Positions 1-6,621 of a stretch of DNA of 10,132 bases are shown piece by piece. A program made the translations under genes and the position numbers. Source of the DNA: Thermoplasmata archaeon. GTDB lineage: Archaea; Thermoplasmatota; Thermoplasmata; Lutacidiplasmatales; UBA184. The notes under the pieces are model-generated. The model was given only the letters and a program-made list of their open reading frames with translations, was not told the origin of the DNA and did not search any database. The stretch is from positions 1 to 10,132 of the forward strand of contig JAJYUO010000036.1 in NCBI GenBank assembly GCA_021792485.1. The letters run 5' to 3'. Every line of letters starts with the position of its first letter. Position 1 is the first letter of the stretch.

Positions 1-1119
1 GAGATCCAGCAGATGTGCGGCCGGGCCGGCCGGCCGCGCTTCGATGCGAGCGGGGAAGCGGTGCTGGTCGCCCGCGACCCCGAGCAGGAGGAGCGCTACC
101 TCGACACCTACCTCTCGAGCCCGCCGGAGGATATCGAGAGCCGGCTCGCCGCCGAGCCGGCGCTCCGCATGCATCTGCTCGCCCTGGTCGCCAGCGGCGC
201 GGTCTCGAGCGAGCCGGAGCTCGAGAGATTCTTCCGGGGCACGCTCTACGGGCACACGCTCCCGTGGGCCGATCTCATCGACCACCTGGACCGCGTGCGG
301 AGCTTCCTCGAAGAGCACGAGTTCCTCGCCGCCGGGCCGATCCTTCGCGCCACGCCGTTCGGCCAGCTCACGAGCGAGCTCTATCTCGACCCGTTGAGCG
401 CGCTGGTCCTGCGGACGATGCTCGATCGGGCCCCGTTGGGCGTCGGCCCGTTCGCGCTGCTGGCGGGAATCTCGGCAGCCCCGGATCTCCCGCCGCTCTT
501 CCTCAAGCGCGACGAGGAGTCCGGACTGCTCGAACGCTTCACCCACGAAGCCGAAGAGCTCCTCGTCAAGCCCGAGGAGCCCCCGCTGGCCCTCCCTCTC
601 GATACGTACTTGGCGACGCTGAAGACCGCGAGCGTGCTCGAAGCGTGGATCTCCGAGATCCCGATCACCGACATCACGGCGAAGTACGGGATCGGCGCCG
701 GCGACCTGCACGCGAAGGCCGATGACGCCGAGTGGCTCCTCTTCGGCCTCGGACGGCTCGCCGTGCGGTTCCAGCGCCGCCTCGCCCGGCCGGTCGACGA
801 CCTCGCGCTCCGCGTGCGCTACGGCGTCCGCGAGGAGCTCCTCGACCTGGTCCGACTTCGAGGCGTGGGCCGGGTTCGGGCGCGGTCCCTATTCCGGGCC
901 GGGTACGCCGATCGAGAGTCGCTGCGCGCGGCTCCGCTCGACCGGATCGAGCAGATCCTCCGCTCGCGCCGGCTGGCCGAGTCGATCCTCTTTCAGGTCC
1001 GGGCGAACCGAAGCGACGATGCGGCATCGGTCACGCCGACGGCCGGGCCTCCCCCGCCGCCGACGGCACCGCGCCGCGCGTCCCGGACGCTCGAGGAGTA
1101 TCGATCGGACGCGGAGTGA
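1..1119 (+). CDS. hel308: Hel308-type superfamily 2 DNA helicase, 3' part
   Basis: This is the C-terminal 372 codons of a Hel308 (Hjm) family ATP-dependent 3'-5' DNA helicase, which acts at stalled replication forks and in recombination repair; the start and the RecA-like motor domains lie upstream of the window. The frame is open from base 1, and the first visible residues form helicase motif VI (QQMCGRAGRP). After it come a winged-helix-like stretch, the all-helical ratchet region, and near the end the helix-loop-helix domain typical of the family (LLDLVRLRGVGRVRARSLF, about residues 279-297 of the visible part). The last 40 residues are a Pro/Ser/Ala-rich, probably disordered tail. The 3' end overlaps the convergent orc1-like gene by 89 bases, so the overlap encodes two low-complexity tails. 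The family assignment is secure; the function of the tail is unknown. Confidence 0.93.
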   Translation, partial: EIQQMCGRAGRPRFDASGEAVLVARDPEQEERYLDTYLSSPPEDIESRLAAEPALRMHLLALVASGAVSSEPELERFFRGTLYGHTLPWADLIDHLDRVRSFLEEHEFLAAGPILRATPFGQLTSELYLDPLSALVLRTMLDRAPLGVGPFALLAGISAAPDLPPLFLKRDEESGLLERFTHEAEELLVKPEEPPLALPLDTYLATLKTASVLEAWISEIPITDITAKYGIGAGDLHAKADDAEWLLFGLGRLAVRFQRRLARPVDDLALRVRYGVREELLDLVRLRGVGRVRARSLFRAGYADRESLRAAPLDRIEQILRSRRLAESILFQVRANRSDDAASVTPTAGPPPPPTAPRRASRTLEEYRSDAE

Positions 1120-2185
1120 CGGCTTCGGGGGCGAGGAGCCGCACGAGGGACCGCGTCCCTCCGAGGCCTCCGAGACGGACGATCCGTTGGAGGTAGCCGG
1201 CCTGCTCTAGGCGCAGGATCCGCCTCCAGAGCGTCGTGGAGGCGAGCGGCGGCCGGCCGCGCGCGGTCGCAATCTCGCGCTCCCGATTTCGCACGAGGGC
1301 GAGATCCGCCGGATCCGTCCGCGCGAGCTGGTGGAGCGCGTCCAGGAGCGAGCGCTCGATCGGGCCGTTCGATAGGTCCGGACGCCCCCGATAGGGCGAG
1401 TCCGGACGAAACGCCGACGAGCCGAGGAGTTCGCGGCGAACGAGGTCGAGGGCGCGGGAGGCGCCCCGCCCGTCCTGGCGCGCCCGCTCGACGATCGACG
1501 TGACGAGCCCTGGGGGACCGGCGCGCCCGAGGGCCCGATAGAAGCGGTCCGCGACGATCGCCCTCACCTCTCCGTCCGCGAGAGCCGACAGCGTCCGAAG
1601 GGGTGCGGCCGGGGACCACGCCCGACGCGAGCGCAACGCAGGGTCCGCCCGCCCCGCCACGACGACGGTGATCGGCGGAAGGCCGGCGGCCCCCTCCGGA
1701 AGGTAGCGCTCGGGAGCGCGGAACGGGGTGAGCAGCGGCTCGAGCGGCGGGCTACCGCTGTCGAGATCGTCCAGGAGCAGGACGACGGGGCGGGCCTCGC
1801 GACGGATCCGGCGAAGCAACCCCGTCATGATCTCCGCGGTCGCGAATCCCCGAGCGGCGAACCCCGGGTCGAGCTGGCTGAGGAACGCGGCCGCGACGGC
1901 CGCTGTTCCCCGGCTGCCGCGCAGGCGGGCCGCGAGGACGAGAGGGGCCGGGGACCGCCCGTGGAACGTCTCGGCGAGATAACGACGGATCGCCTGACGG
2001 GCCACCGTCGACGTGCCGCTCCCTTCCGCTCCGACGACCCAGAGGTGGGGAGGGAGCGACGGTGGGCCGCTCGAACGCAGTTGCTCGGCGAGGGCGGCGA
2101 CGTCGCCGGCCCGGTGCATCGGGTCCGGCGGGAGCCAGCCGGGAGCGAGAACTTCGGGGTGGGCGACGGCGAACACGGAGGACAC
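1031..2185 (-). CDS. Orc1/Cdc6-family replication initiator-like AAA+ protein with degenerate ATPase motifs
   Basis: This 384-residue protein has the layout of archaeal Orc1/Cdc6: a short N-terminal segment with a family-like HR-x-D-x2-ALAEQL motif (about 24-36), an AAA+ module (about 45-255) and a C-terminal winged helix (about 270-350). Intact members bind origin DNA and ATP to recruit MCM. Here the key motifs are changed. The Walker A is GAEGSGTS (52-59), with Thr58 (codon ACG) in place of the essential Lys. The Walker B is LLLDDLD, with Asp140 in place of the usual Glu. The sensor 1 segment reads VVVAGRAD, without the usual Asn. The sensor 2 Arg is kept in GASRALDLV (241-249). It is therefore likely a non-hydrolysing paralogue. 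The listed start is GTG at 2185; a TATA-like element centred near 2202 would place transcription start near 2176, where another GTG (2176-2174) could serve as a leaderless start. The C-terminus overlaps hel308. Confidence 0.85.
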   Translation of the reverse strand: MSSVFAVAHPEVLAPGWLPPDPMHRAGDVAALAEQLRSSGPPSLPPHLWVVGAEGSGTSTVARQAIRRYLAETFHGRSPAPLVLAARLRGSRGTAAVAAAFLSQLDPGFAARGFATAEIMTGLLRRIRREARPVVLLLDDLDSGSPPLEPLLTPFRAPERYLPEGAAGLPPITVVVAGRADPALRSRRAWSPAAPLRTLSALADGEVRAIVADRFYRALGRAGPPGLVTSIVERARQDGRGASRALDLVRRELLGSSAFRPDSPYRGRPDLSNGPIERSLLDALHQLARTDPADLALVRNREREIATARGRPPLASTTLWRRILRLEQAGYLQRIVRLGGLGGTRSLVRLLAPEAVTPRPIDTPRASGTRGAVPSAAGEARPSA

Positions 2186-2195
2186 GAAGTCCGAT

Positions 2196-2226
2196 GGATA
2201 TATGAAATCACATTATTGCGTGATAG
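2196..2226 (-). promoter_or_regulatory. AT-rich promoter patch upstream of the orc1-like gene
   Basis: This is an unusually AT-rich island in a GC-rich window. Read on the minus strand it holds the TATA-like element TTTCATATAT (2207-2198), roughly 26 bases upstream of a GTG codon at 2176. Overlapping its upstream edge is an inverted repeat, ATCAC (2207-2211) and GTGAT (2220-2224), with an 8-base spacer, a layout compatible with a dimeric regulator. The TATA call rests on position and composition; the operator idea is weak because the arms are only 5 bases. I saw no recognisable archaeal origin recognition box here. Confidence 0.45.
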
Positions 2227-2280
2227 TTGCTCATCCGAGAGCCGCGGCCCGACGCCGCGGCGTTCCGGCGCGCGGCGAGG

Positions 2281-2311
2281 TTAAGTTCCGTCACTCCTCG
2301 CTTTGGTGGAG
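2281..2311 (+). promoter_or_regulatory. Possible TATA element and ribosome binding site of icd
   Basis: A TTAAGTT stretch at 2281-2287 could be the TATA element. A GGTGGAG stretch at 2305-2311 resembles the archaeal Shine-Dalgarno core and lies 8 bases before the ATG at 2320. The ribosome binding site supports this ATG over the in-frame TTG at 2227. The TATA assignment is tentative. Confidence 0.4.
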
Positions 2312-2319
2312 CTCGTACG

Positions 2320-3429
2320 ATGTCCCGCTGTGTCACACTGATTCCCGGGGATGGGATCGGACCGGAGGTCACTCAGGCCGCCGTCGACGTGGTTGCCGCT
2401 ACGGGGGTCGATATCGAGTGGGAAGTCGCCGAAGCCGGAGAGAAGACCTTGCGGGTCTCCGGCACTCCGCTACCGGATTCGGTGCTCGAGTCGATCCGAA
2501 AGAACCGCATTGCCCTCAAGGGACCGATCACCACGCCGATCGGCAGCGGGTTCCGGAGCGTCAACGTCGCCCTCCGCCAGCAGCTCGACCTGTACGCGTC
2601 CGTCCGGCCGGCGCGAGCGATCGCCGGAGAGGGAACGCGGTTCCCCGAGACCGACCTGATCGTCGTGCGGGAGGCGACCGAAGGGCTGTACTCGGGGGTC
2701 GAGCACTGGGTCGACCGCGAACATACTGCCGCCGAAACCGTCAACATCATCACCCGGAAGGCGTCCGAGCGGGTCATCCGGTTCGCGTTCGAGCTCGCCC
2801 GCCGCGAGCACCGTCACAAGGTCACGGCGGTCCACAAGGCGAACATCATGAAGGCGACCGGGGCGCTGTTCCAAGAGGTCTTCCGGGAGGTCGCGCCGCG
2901 CTACGCCGACATCGCCGCCGAGGAACGGCTGATTGACAACATGTGCATGCAGCTCGTCAAGAAGCCCGAGGAGTACGATGTGATCGTCACCACGAACCTC
3001 ATGGGCGACATCCTGTCGGACCTCTGCGCGGGGCTCGCCGGGGGATTGGGCGTCGCGCCCGGGGCGATCTACGGGGACCGCATCGCCGTCTTCGAACCGG
3101 TCCACGGCTCCGCGCCGAAGTACGCCGGCCAGGACAAGGCGGACCCCGTGGCCGAGATCCTCTCGGCCGAGCTATTGCTGCGCCACATCGGGGAGCGGGA
3201 GGCCGCCGACCGGATCTGGAGGGCCGTGTGGGAGACGATCGCCGAGAAGAAGGTCGTCACCTACGATCTCGCCCTGCCCGGCTACACCGCCCGGCCCGTC
3301 CCCCCGTCGAGCTGTTCGGCGATGGCGAAGGAGATTGCGCGCAAGGTGCCGCTCGTGGATCTCACGAAGCCGATGCCGCGCGCGGCCTCGGTCGAGAAGG
3401 GCGCGATCGATCCCCATCTCGAAGCGTAG
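2320..3429 (+). CDS. icd: Isocitrate dehydrogenase, NAD(P)-dependent
   Basis: The 369-residue product belongs to the isocitrate/isopropylmalate dehydrogenase family and should oxidatively decarboxylate isocitrate to 2-oxoglutarate in the citric acid cycle. The substrate motif RSVNVALRQQLDLY (79-92) closely matches bacterial isocitrate dehydrogenase, with Ser80, Asn82 and Arg86 as isocitrate ligands, then Arg96 and Arg118. Tyr124 and Lys173 are the catalytic pair, and Asp230 and Asp234 (NLMGDILSD) bind the metal. The cofactor loop reads VHGSAPKYAGQDKADP. Lys267 and Tyr268 correspond to NADP determinants of the E. coli enzyme, whereas Ala274 and Leu319 are not the NADP-type residues, so cofactor use is uncertain. 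An in-frame TTG at 2227 would add 31 residues lacking family similarity; ATG 2320 gives the canonical N-terminus leading to LIPGDGIGPEV. Homoisocitrate or isopropylmalate dehydrogenase is less likely given the substrate loop. The gene stands alone and ends 6 bases from a convergent gene. Confidence 0.9.
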   Translation: MSRCVTLIPGDGIGPEVTQAAVDVVAATGVDIEWEVAEAGEKTLRVSGTPLPDSVLESIRKNRIALKGPITTPIGSGFRSVNVALRQQLDLYASVRPARAIAGEGTRFPETDLIVVREATEGLYSGVEHWVDREHTAAETVNIITRKASERVIRFAFELARREHRHKVTAVHKANIMKATGALFQEVFREVAPRYADIAAEERLIDNMCMQLVKKPEEYDVIVTTNLMGDILSDLCAGLAGGLGVAPGAIYGDRIAVFEPVHGSAPKYAGQDKADPVAEILSAELLLRHIGEREAADRIWRAVWETIAEKKVVTYDLALPGYTARPVPPSSCSAMAKEIARKVPLVDLTKPMPRAASVEKGAIDPHLEA

Positions 3430-3435
3430 GTCGTT

Positions 3436-3831
3436 TCATTCGAGCAGGTCTTCGAGCTCGCCGGCCACCAGCGTGAGCAGCTGGTCGAGCGCCCGGTTCT
3501 TGAATTCGGCGATCTGGCCGGTGTTGCTCTCGATCCGGGCGAAGAACTCGTCCCCGTCGCGAAGGAAGGCGAGCGAGAGGAGGTGGCTGCGACCGGAAGG
3601 CGATCGGCTCACGACCATCGTCGCCGTCGGGGAGGGCTCGGGAGCCGGCGCGAGCCGAGCGGACGGCGGGCGCCTCGCGCTCGTCGGCGGCGCGCGGGCA
3701 CGCGCCGGTTTCGCCCTTCGAGCGCCCTTTTTTGGGGCGGGACGCGCCGGCCGAGGCTTCGGTCGGCTTCGAGCCGCGGGGCGGGCGGCGTGTCGGGACG
3801 CGCCTGATTTCTTCCGAGAAGGGCTCGGCAT
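3436..3831 (-). CDS. Small protein with long basic Ala/Pro-rich tail, function unknown
   Basis: The 131-residue product is not one I recognise. The first 60 residues contain about 20 Arg/Lys, many Pro and Ala and no Asp or Glu, similar in composition to histone H1-type or HU C-terminal tails, which suggests nucleic acid binding. Residues 72-131 look like a compact domain: two probable beta strands (SHLLSLAFL and EFFARIES) followed by a long amphipathic helix ending in LLTLVAGELEDLLE. I chose ATG 3831 because a TATA-like element (TGAAATAGG, 3873-3865) lies about 38 bases upstream and a weak GGGGATC precedes the ATG. A GTG at 3858 adds nine residues. An ATG at 3618 would give only the 60-residue domain and drop the tail. 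Its stop is 6 bases from the convergent icd stop. The C-terminal domain looks like a real protein; the basic tail could partly reflect GC-rich sequence read as Arg, Pro and Ala. Confidence 0.6.
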   Translation of the reverse strand: MPSPSRKKSGASRHAARPAARSRPKPRPARPAPKKGARRAKPARARAPPTSARRPPSARLAPAPEPSPTATMVVSRSPSGRSHLLSLAFLRDGDEFFARIESNTGQIAEFKNRALDQLLTLVAGELEDLLE

Positions 3832-4040
3832 GCGTGATCCCCGGATTCGACCGCACAAGGCTCCCCTATTTCAGCATGCCGATTTTCGGCCCCGCGGGAC
3901 CGCCTCTGCGCAGGGGCGCTCCACCCGGCGTCTGGTCCGCGGCGCGTCGAACGGCAATGCTATTGGCAGGAGGTCCTTCCTCTGGCTCGACCGGATCCCG
4001 TTCCAGCGGGACGGCTCCGCGCGGGGGACGCAGGCTTCGG
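3832..4040. other. Divergent intergenic region
   Basis: This is the space between the basic small protein (-) and the membrane glycosyltransferase (+). On the minus strand TGAAATAGG (3873-3865) is a plausible TATA element. On the plus strand a weak CTATTGG (3960-3966) could be a TATA element. A GGAGGT (3969-3974) is too far from ATG 4041 to act as its ribosome binding site. An in-frame ATG at 3957 could extend the membrane protein by 28 residues of Gly/Ser/Arg-rich sequence. I see no RNA gene or repeat here. Confidence 0.35.
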
Positions 4041-5840
4041 ATGGCGACGACGGACCGTACCGGGGACGGCCGCGTCGACCTCCGACCGGAGACCCTGCTC
4101 TGGCTCGGGGCCCTCGCGCTTTTGGTGGTCTTCCTCGCGCTCGAGCCGTACCTGTCGTTCTCGTTGTTCGGGTCGGACTCCGGGGAGTACTTCCGCATCA
4201 CAAGCTCCCTCGTCCTGACCGGCCACATCCCCACCGGTGCGGCGTACACGGGCTGGGGCACCGCGTATCCCGATTTTCCGGGAATCTACCTCGTGGCCGG
4301 CGCGGCCATCGAGGGAATGGGCCTGAGCGTCTTCTCCGGGCTCACGATCGTCATCCCGGTCGTGGCCGCCCTCAGTTTCCTGCCGATGTTCCTCCTGTTC
4401 CGCCGGCTCTTCCCGCACGATGGCGTCGCCCTGCTCGGAGCCGCATTCGCCTCCGTGTTCATGCCCCGGGTCTTCTCGATCGCGCACCCGGCTCCGCTCG
4501 CCCTCGGGGACTTCCTGGTCGTCGCCGCCTTGTGGATGTTCGTCGAGAGCCGGCGGGACGTGCGGTGGTACCTGCCGCTGTCCCTCACGGCCGGCGGGCT
4601 CATCCTCACCCACCACCTCTCCACGTTCTTCTTCCTGCTGAGCGCGCTCGGGGCGATCGTCCTGCTCGAATTGTGGCGCCCGGGGCTCTGGAGCCGCCGG
4701 TTCCCGACTCGGGAGTTCGCGTTCATCGCGGGGATGGCGACTGCCACTCTCGTCTTCTGGTTCGTGGCCGCCCCGACGTTCGTGTCGTATGTCATCGAAC
4801 CCGGCCTCGGACATACGGTGCTCGCCGGTTTCGGCCCGCTCGAAGCGATCGTGCTGGCCGTCGTCGCCCTCGGCGGCGTGGTCGTGGCCCTGCGTCGGGG
4901 CCGATTCCGTCCGCTCCGCCGAGGCTGGATCGGCCTCCCCTCGGAACGTTCCCTCGCCCGCGATCTCTTCCTCCTGACGGTCCTCATCGCCGCCGGGGTA
5001 ACGACGGTCATCTTCGTCCCGCTCCCCGGAACGAGCCAGCTCGCCACCCCGGCGACCGTCCTCTGGTTCTCCCCGATCTTCGTCGTTGGGGTCCTGCGCG
5101 CGGGGAGCCGACGGACGCCGACGGTCTCGCGTCTCGGGGCTCTCTCCGTCACGTGGACGATGGCGCTTGGGATCGGCACGGTCCTCGTCCTCGCGGCGTC
5201 GTACGTCGCCCAAGGATCGGGGATCGTCGAGGCGATCCCAGCGTCCCGGTTCGTCGAGTACCTGATGATCCCCATCGGGCTCCTGGCGGCGATCGGGATC
5301 GGCCGCCTTCTCGCGCGGGCCGACGATCGGCTCGGTCGCCGCGCCTTCATCGCCGCGTCCCTCGGCGTGCTGGTGCTCGTGGCGGCGAACGCGGCGATCG
5401 TCTACCCTCCGCAGCAGGACTTCGGGGGGTTCCAGGAGGGCCTGACCGTCGGAGACTCCGGGCTGTGGATGTGGACGGGGATGAACGTCCCGACCGCCGC
5501 CGTGATCGGGAGCGACCACCGGATGAGCTCCATGGTCTTCGGCTTCGACCACAACCAGGCGACGTGGGACTCGACCCCGGCATTATTCACGGGCTCGAAC
5601 TGGTCCGAGGCCCAGGCGGAGCTCATCCGCTCGCCGGCGCCGTACGTCGTGCATGCGATCGATTACGTGATCGTCGACTCGGTGATGCACGTCGGCGTCG
5701 CGCTCAATCCCTCGGGAGCGGCGAAGCCGTTGAGCGCGGCGGCGATCGCGTGGTTTGCGAGGATGCCGTTCGTCCCGGTGTACGAGAACGGGCAGAACGA
5801 GATCTATCTGGTCGACTTCGCCGATCTCCCCTCGTCGTAG
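4041..5840 (+). CDS. Multi-pass membrane protein, probable GT-C-type glycosyltransferase
   Basis: The 599-residue protein has about 12 hydrophobic segments between residues 18 and 455, then a roughly 140-residue C-terminal domain probably facing outward. The layout matches GT-C glycosyltransferases, which move sugars from polyprenyl-phosphate donors on the outer membrane face. After the first membrane segment an acidic loop reads FGSDSGEYF (43-51), where the GT-C catalytic Asp/Glu usually sits. Further family-like features are AHPAPLALGDF (148-158), a THH motif at 190-192 at the head of a membrane helix, and IPASRFVEYLMIP (399-411) before the last helices. The C-terminal domain includes VIGSDHRMSSMVFGFD (488-503) and a final NGQNEIYLVDF. 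ATG 4041 places the first membrane helix near residue 18; an in-frame ATG at 3957 is possible. No glycosylation gene adjoins it, so substrate and product are unknown. The 3' end overlaps mptE by 37 bases. Confidence 0.75.
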   Translation: MATTDRTGDGRVDLRPETLLWLGALALLVVFLALEPYLSFSLFGSDSGEYFRITSSLVLTGHIPTGAAYTGWGTAYPDFPGIYLVAGAAIEGMGLSVFSGLTIVIPVVAALSFLPMFLLFRRLFPHDGVALLGAAFASVFMPRVFSIAHPAPLALGDFLVVAALWMFVESRRDVRWYLPLSLTAGGLILTHHLSTFFFLLSALGAIVLLELWRPGLWSRRFPTREFAFIAGMATATLVFWFVAAPTFVSYVIEPGLGHTVLAGFGPLEAIVLAVVALGGVVVALRRGRFRPLRRGWIGLPSERSLARDLFLLTVLIAAGVTTVIFVPLPGTSQLATPATVLWFSPIFVVGVLRAGSRRTPTVSRLGALSVTWTMALGIGTVLVLAASYVAQGSGIVEAIPASRFVEYLMIPIGLLAAIGIGRLLARADDRLGRRAFIAASLGVLVLVAANAAIVYPPQQDFGGFQEGLTVGDSGLWMWTGMNVPTAAVIGSDHRMSSMVFGFDHNQATWDSTPALFTGSNWSEAQAELIRSPAPYVVHAIDYVIVDSVMHVGVALNPSGAAKPLSAAAIAWFARMPFVPVYENGQNEIYLVDFADLPSS

Positions 5841-6565
5841 GGAACGAGCGTCCCGTCGCGACGCCACAGGAGGATCGGCGTGGGGCTCGCGCGCGCGAGT
5901 TCCGTTAGGGCCCGGGCGGCCCAGCCGAGCTTCGCCCGCTTGCGGTCCTCCTGGGCGGGAGTTGCCTCCCGGACTCGTTCGAAGTCGAATCCCCAGAGGA
6001 GGATCCTCCGCGCTCCCCGATCCTCGGCCAGGAAGGCAGCCCGGTCCCCGTCGGTGAACCCGCCGACGTCGATCAGCTCGGGATCGGGCGGGCCGGCCCA
6101 CGATCCGGCGAGTTCCCCGGAGAACTCGGAGACCCAGGCGGCGATGGCGGCCCGGTTGTCGGAGTGAGCGTGCACGACGACGAAGCTCCCTCGGTGATTC
6201 GCGGTGATCTCGCTTTCCACCGGGCCGTCCAGGTCGGTGACGATCACGTCCGGGATGAAATGCGCGGCGAGGCACGTGGCGGCGGCGCCGTCCGCGGCGA
6301 CGATCGCCGGCCGCAGGTCGGGCACCGCCAGCTGCCAGACCGGGGGCGGTCCCGCCTCCGGGGCTTGCCCGACGACGATCGCGTCCCGTCCCTCGAGCCT
6401 CGGGCGCAGCCTCTGGAGAGGGCGGGACCGCGCTCGGAGCGGCAGGAGCCGCCTCAGCTCCTCCGCCGCCGTGCGCTCGTGCGCGAGATCGAAACCGAAC
6501 TCCCGAGCGATCCGGTCGTAGATCGGGGCCCAGCGGGCGTACTCCACGGAATCCCCGTTTCTCAT
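5804..6565 (-). CDS. mptE: 6-hydroxymethyl-7,8-dihydropterin pyrophosphokinase, MptE family (DUF115)
   Basis: The 253-residue protein matches archaeal MptE, which uses ATP to pyrophosphorylate 6-hydroxymethyl-7,8-dihydropterin for folate- or methanopterin-type cofactors. Recognisable family motifs, in order, are VVGQAPE (64-70), ADGA (91-94), DVIVTDLDGPVE (106-117), FVVVHAHSDN (128-137), DVGGFTDGDRA (166-176) and LLWGFDFE (189-196) followed by conserved Lys residues. The N-terminal WAPIYDRIAREFGF (12-25) also fits the family. The listed start is ATG 6565, but the TATA element at 6576-6583 lies only about 14 bases upstream, so transcription from it would start after that ATG. GTG 6547, giving MEYARWAPIYDR, is in my view at least as likely and would be near-leaderless. 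It is divergent from ftsZ and overlaps the membrane glycosyltransferase gene at its 3' end. Whether the end product is tetrahydrofolate or tetrahydromethanopterin cannot be told from this window. Confidence 0.9.
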   Translation of the reverse strand: MRNGDSVEYARWAPIYDRIAREFGFDLAHERTAAEELRRLLPLRARSRPLQRLRPRLEGRDAIVVGQAPEAGPPPVWQLAVPDLRPAIVAADGAAATCLAAHFIPDVIVTDLDGPVESEITANHRGSFVVVHAHSDNRAAIAAWVSEFSGELAGSWAGPPDPELIDVGGFTDGDRAAFLAEDRGARRILLWGFDFERVREATPAQEDRKRAKLGWAARALTELARASPTPILLWRRDGTLVPYDEGRSAKSTR

Positions 6566-6575
6566 CGGACAGCGC

Positions 6576-6583
6576 TTTATAAG
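6576..6583. promoter_or_regulatory. Shared, near-symmetrical TATA element between mptE and ftsZ
   Basis: TTTATAAG lies in the 56-base gap between the divergent mptE and ftsZ genes and reads as a good TATA box on both strands (minus strand CTTATAAA). On the plus strand a start site about 26 bases downstream falls near 6606, just before a GAGG (6607-6610) and 16 bases before the ftsZ ATG. On the minus strand it predicts a start near 6553, 6 bases before the alternative mptE GTG. No other TATA candidate is visible in the gap. Confidence 0.7.
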
Positions 6584-6621
6584 AGGCCCCTGTCCTGTTC
6601 GCCGCCGAGGAACCGATCCGA

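Noticed and set aside
2186..2319. Replication origin next to the orc1-like gene.
   Set aside because: The gap is AT-rich only over about 35 bases and I see no origin recognition box or repeated inverted motifs; the AT-rich part is explained by a promoter.
3969..3974. GGAGGT as ribosome binding site of the membrane glycosyltransferase.
   Set aside because: No ATG, GTG or TTG in frame follows within normal distance, and the favoured ATG is about 66 bases downstream.
3960..5552. A 530-codon minus-strand frame antisense to the membrane glycosyltransferase.
   Set aside because: The composition is almost only Arg, Glu, Asp, Gly and Pro, mirroring the hydrophobic codons on the other strand, and no domain is visible.
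3335..5908. An 857-codon open frame on the plus strand covering the small basic gene and the membrane glycosyltransferase.
   Set aside because: Its product is Arg/Pro/Gly-rich without recognisable motifs and runs in a different frame through the well-supported membrane protein; long stop-free shadow frames are expected at this GC content.
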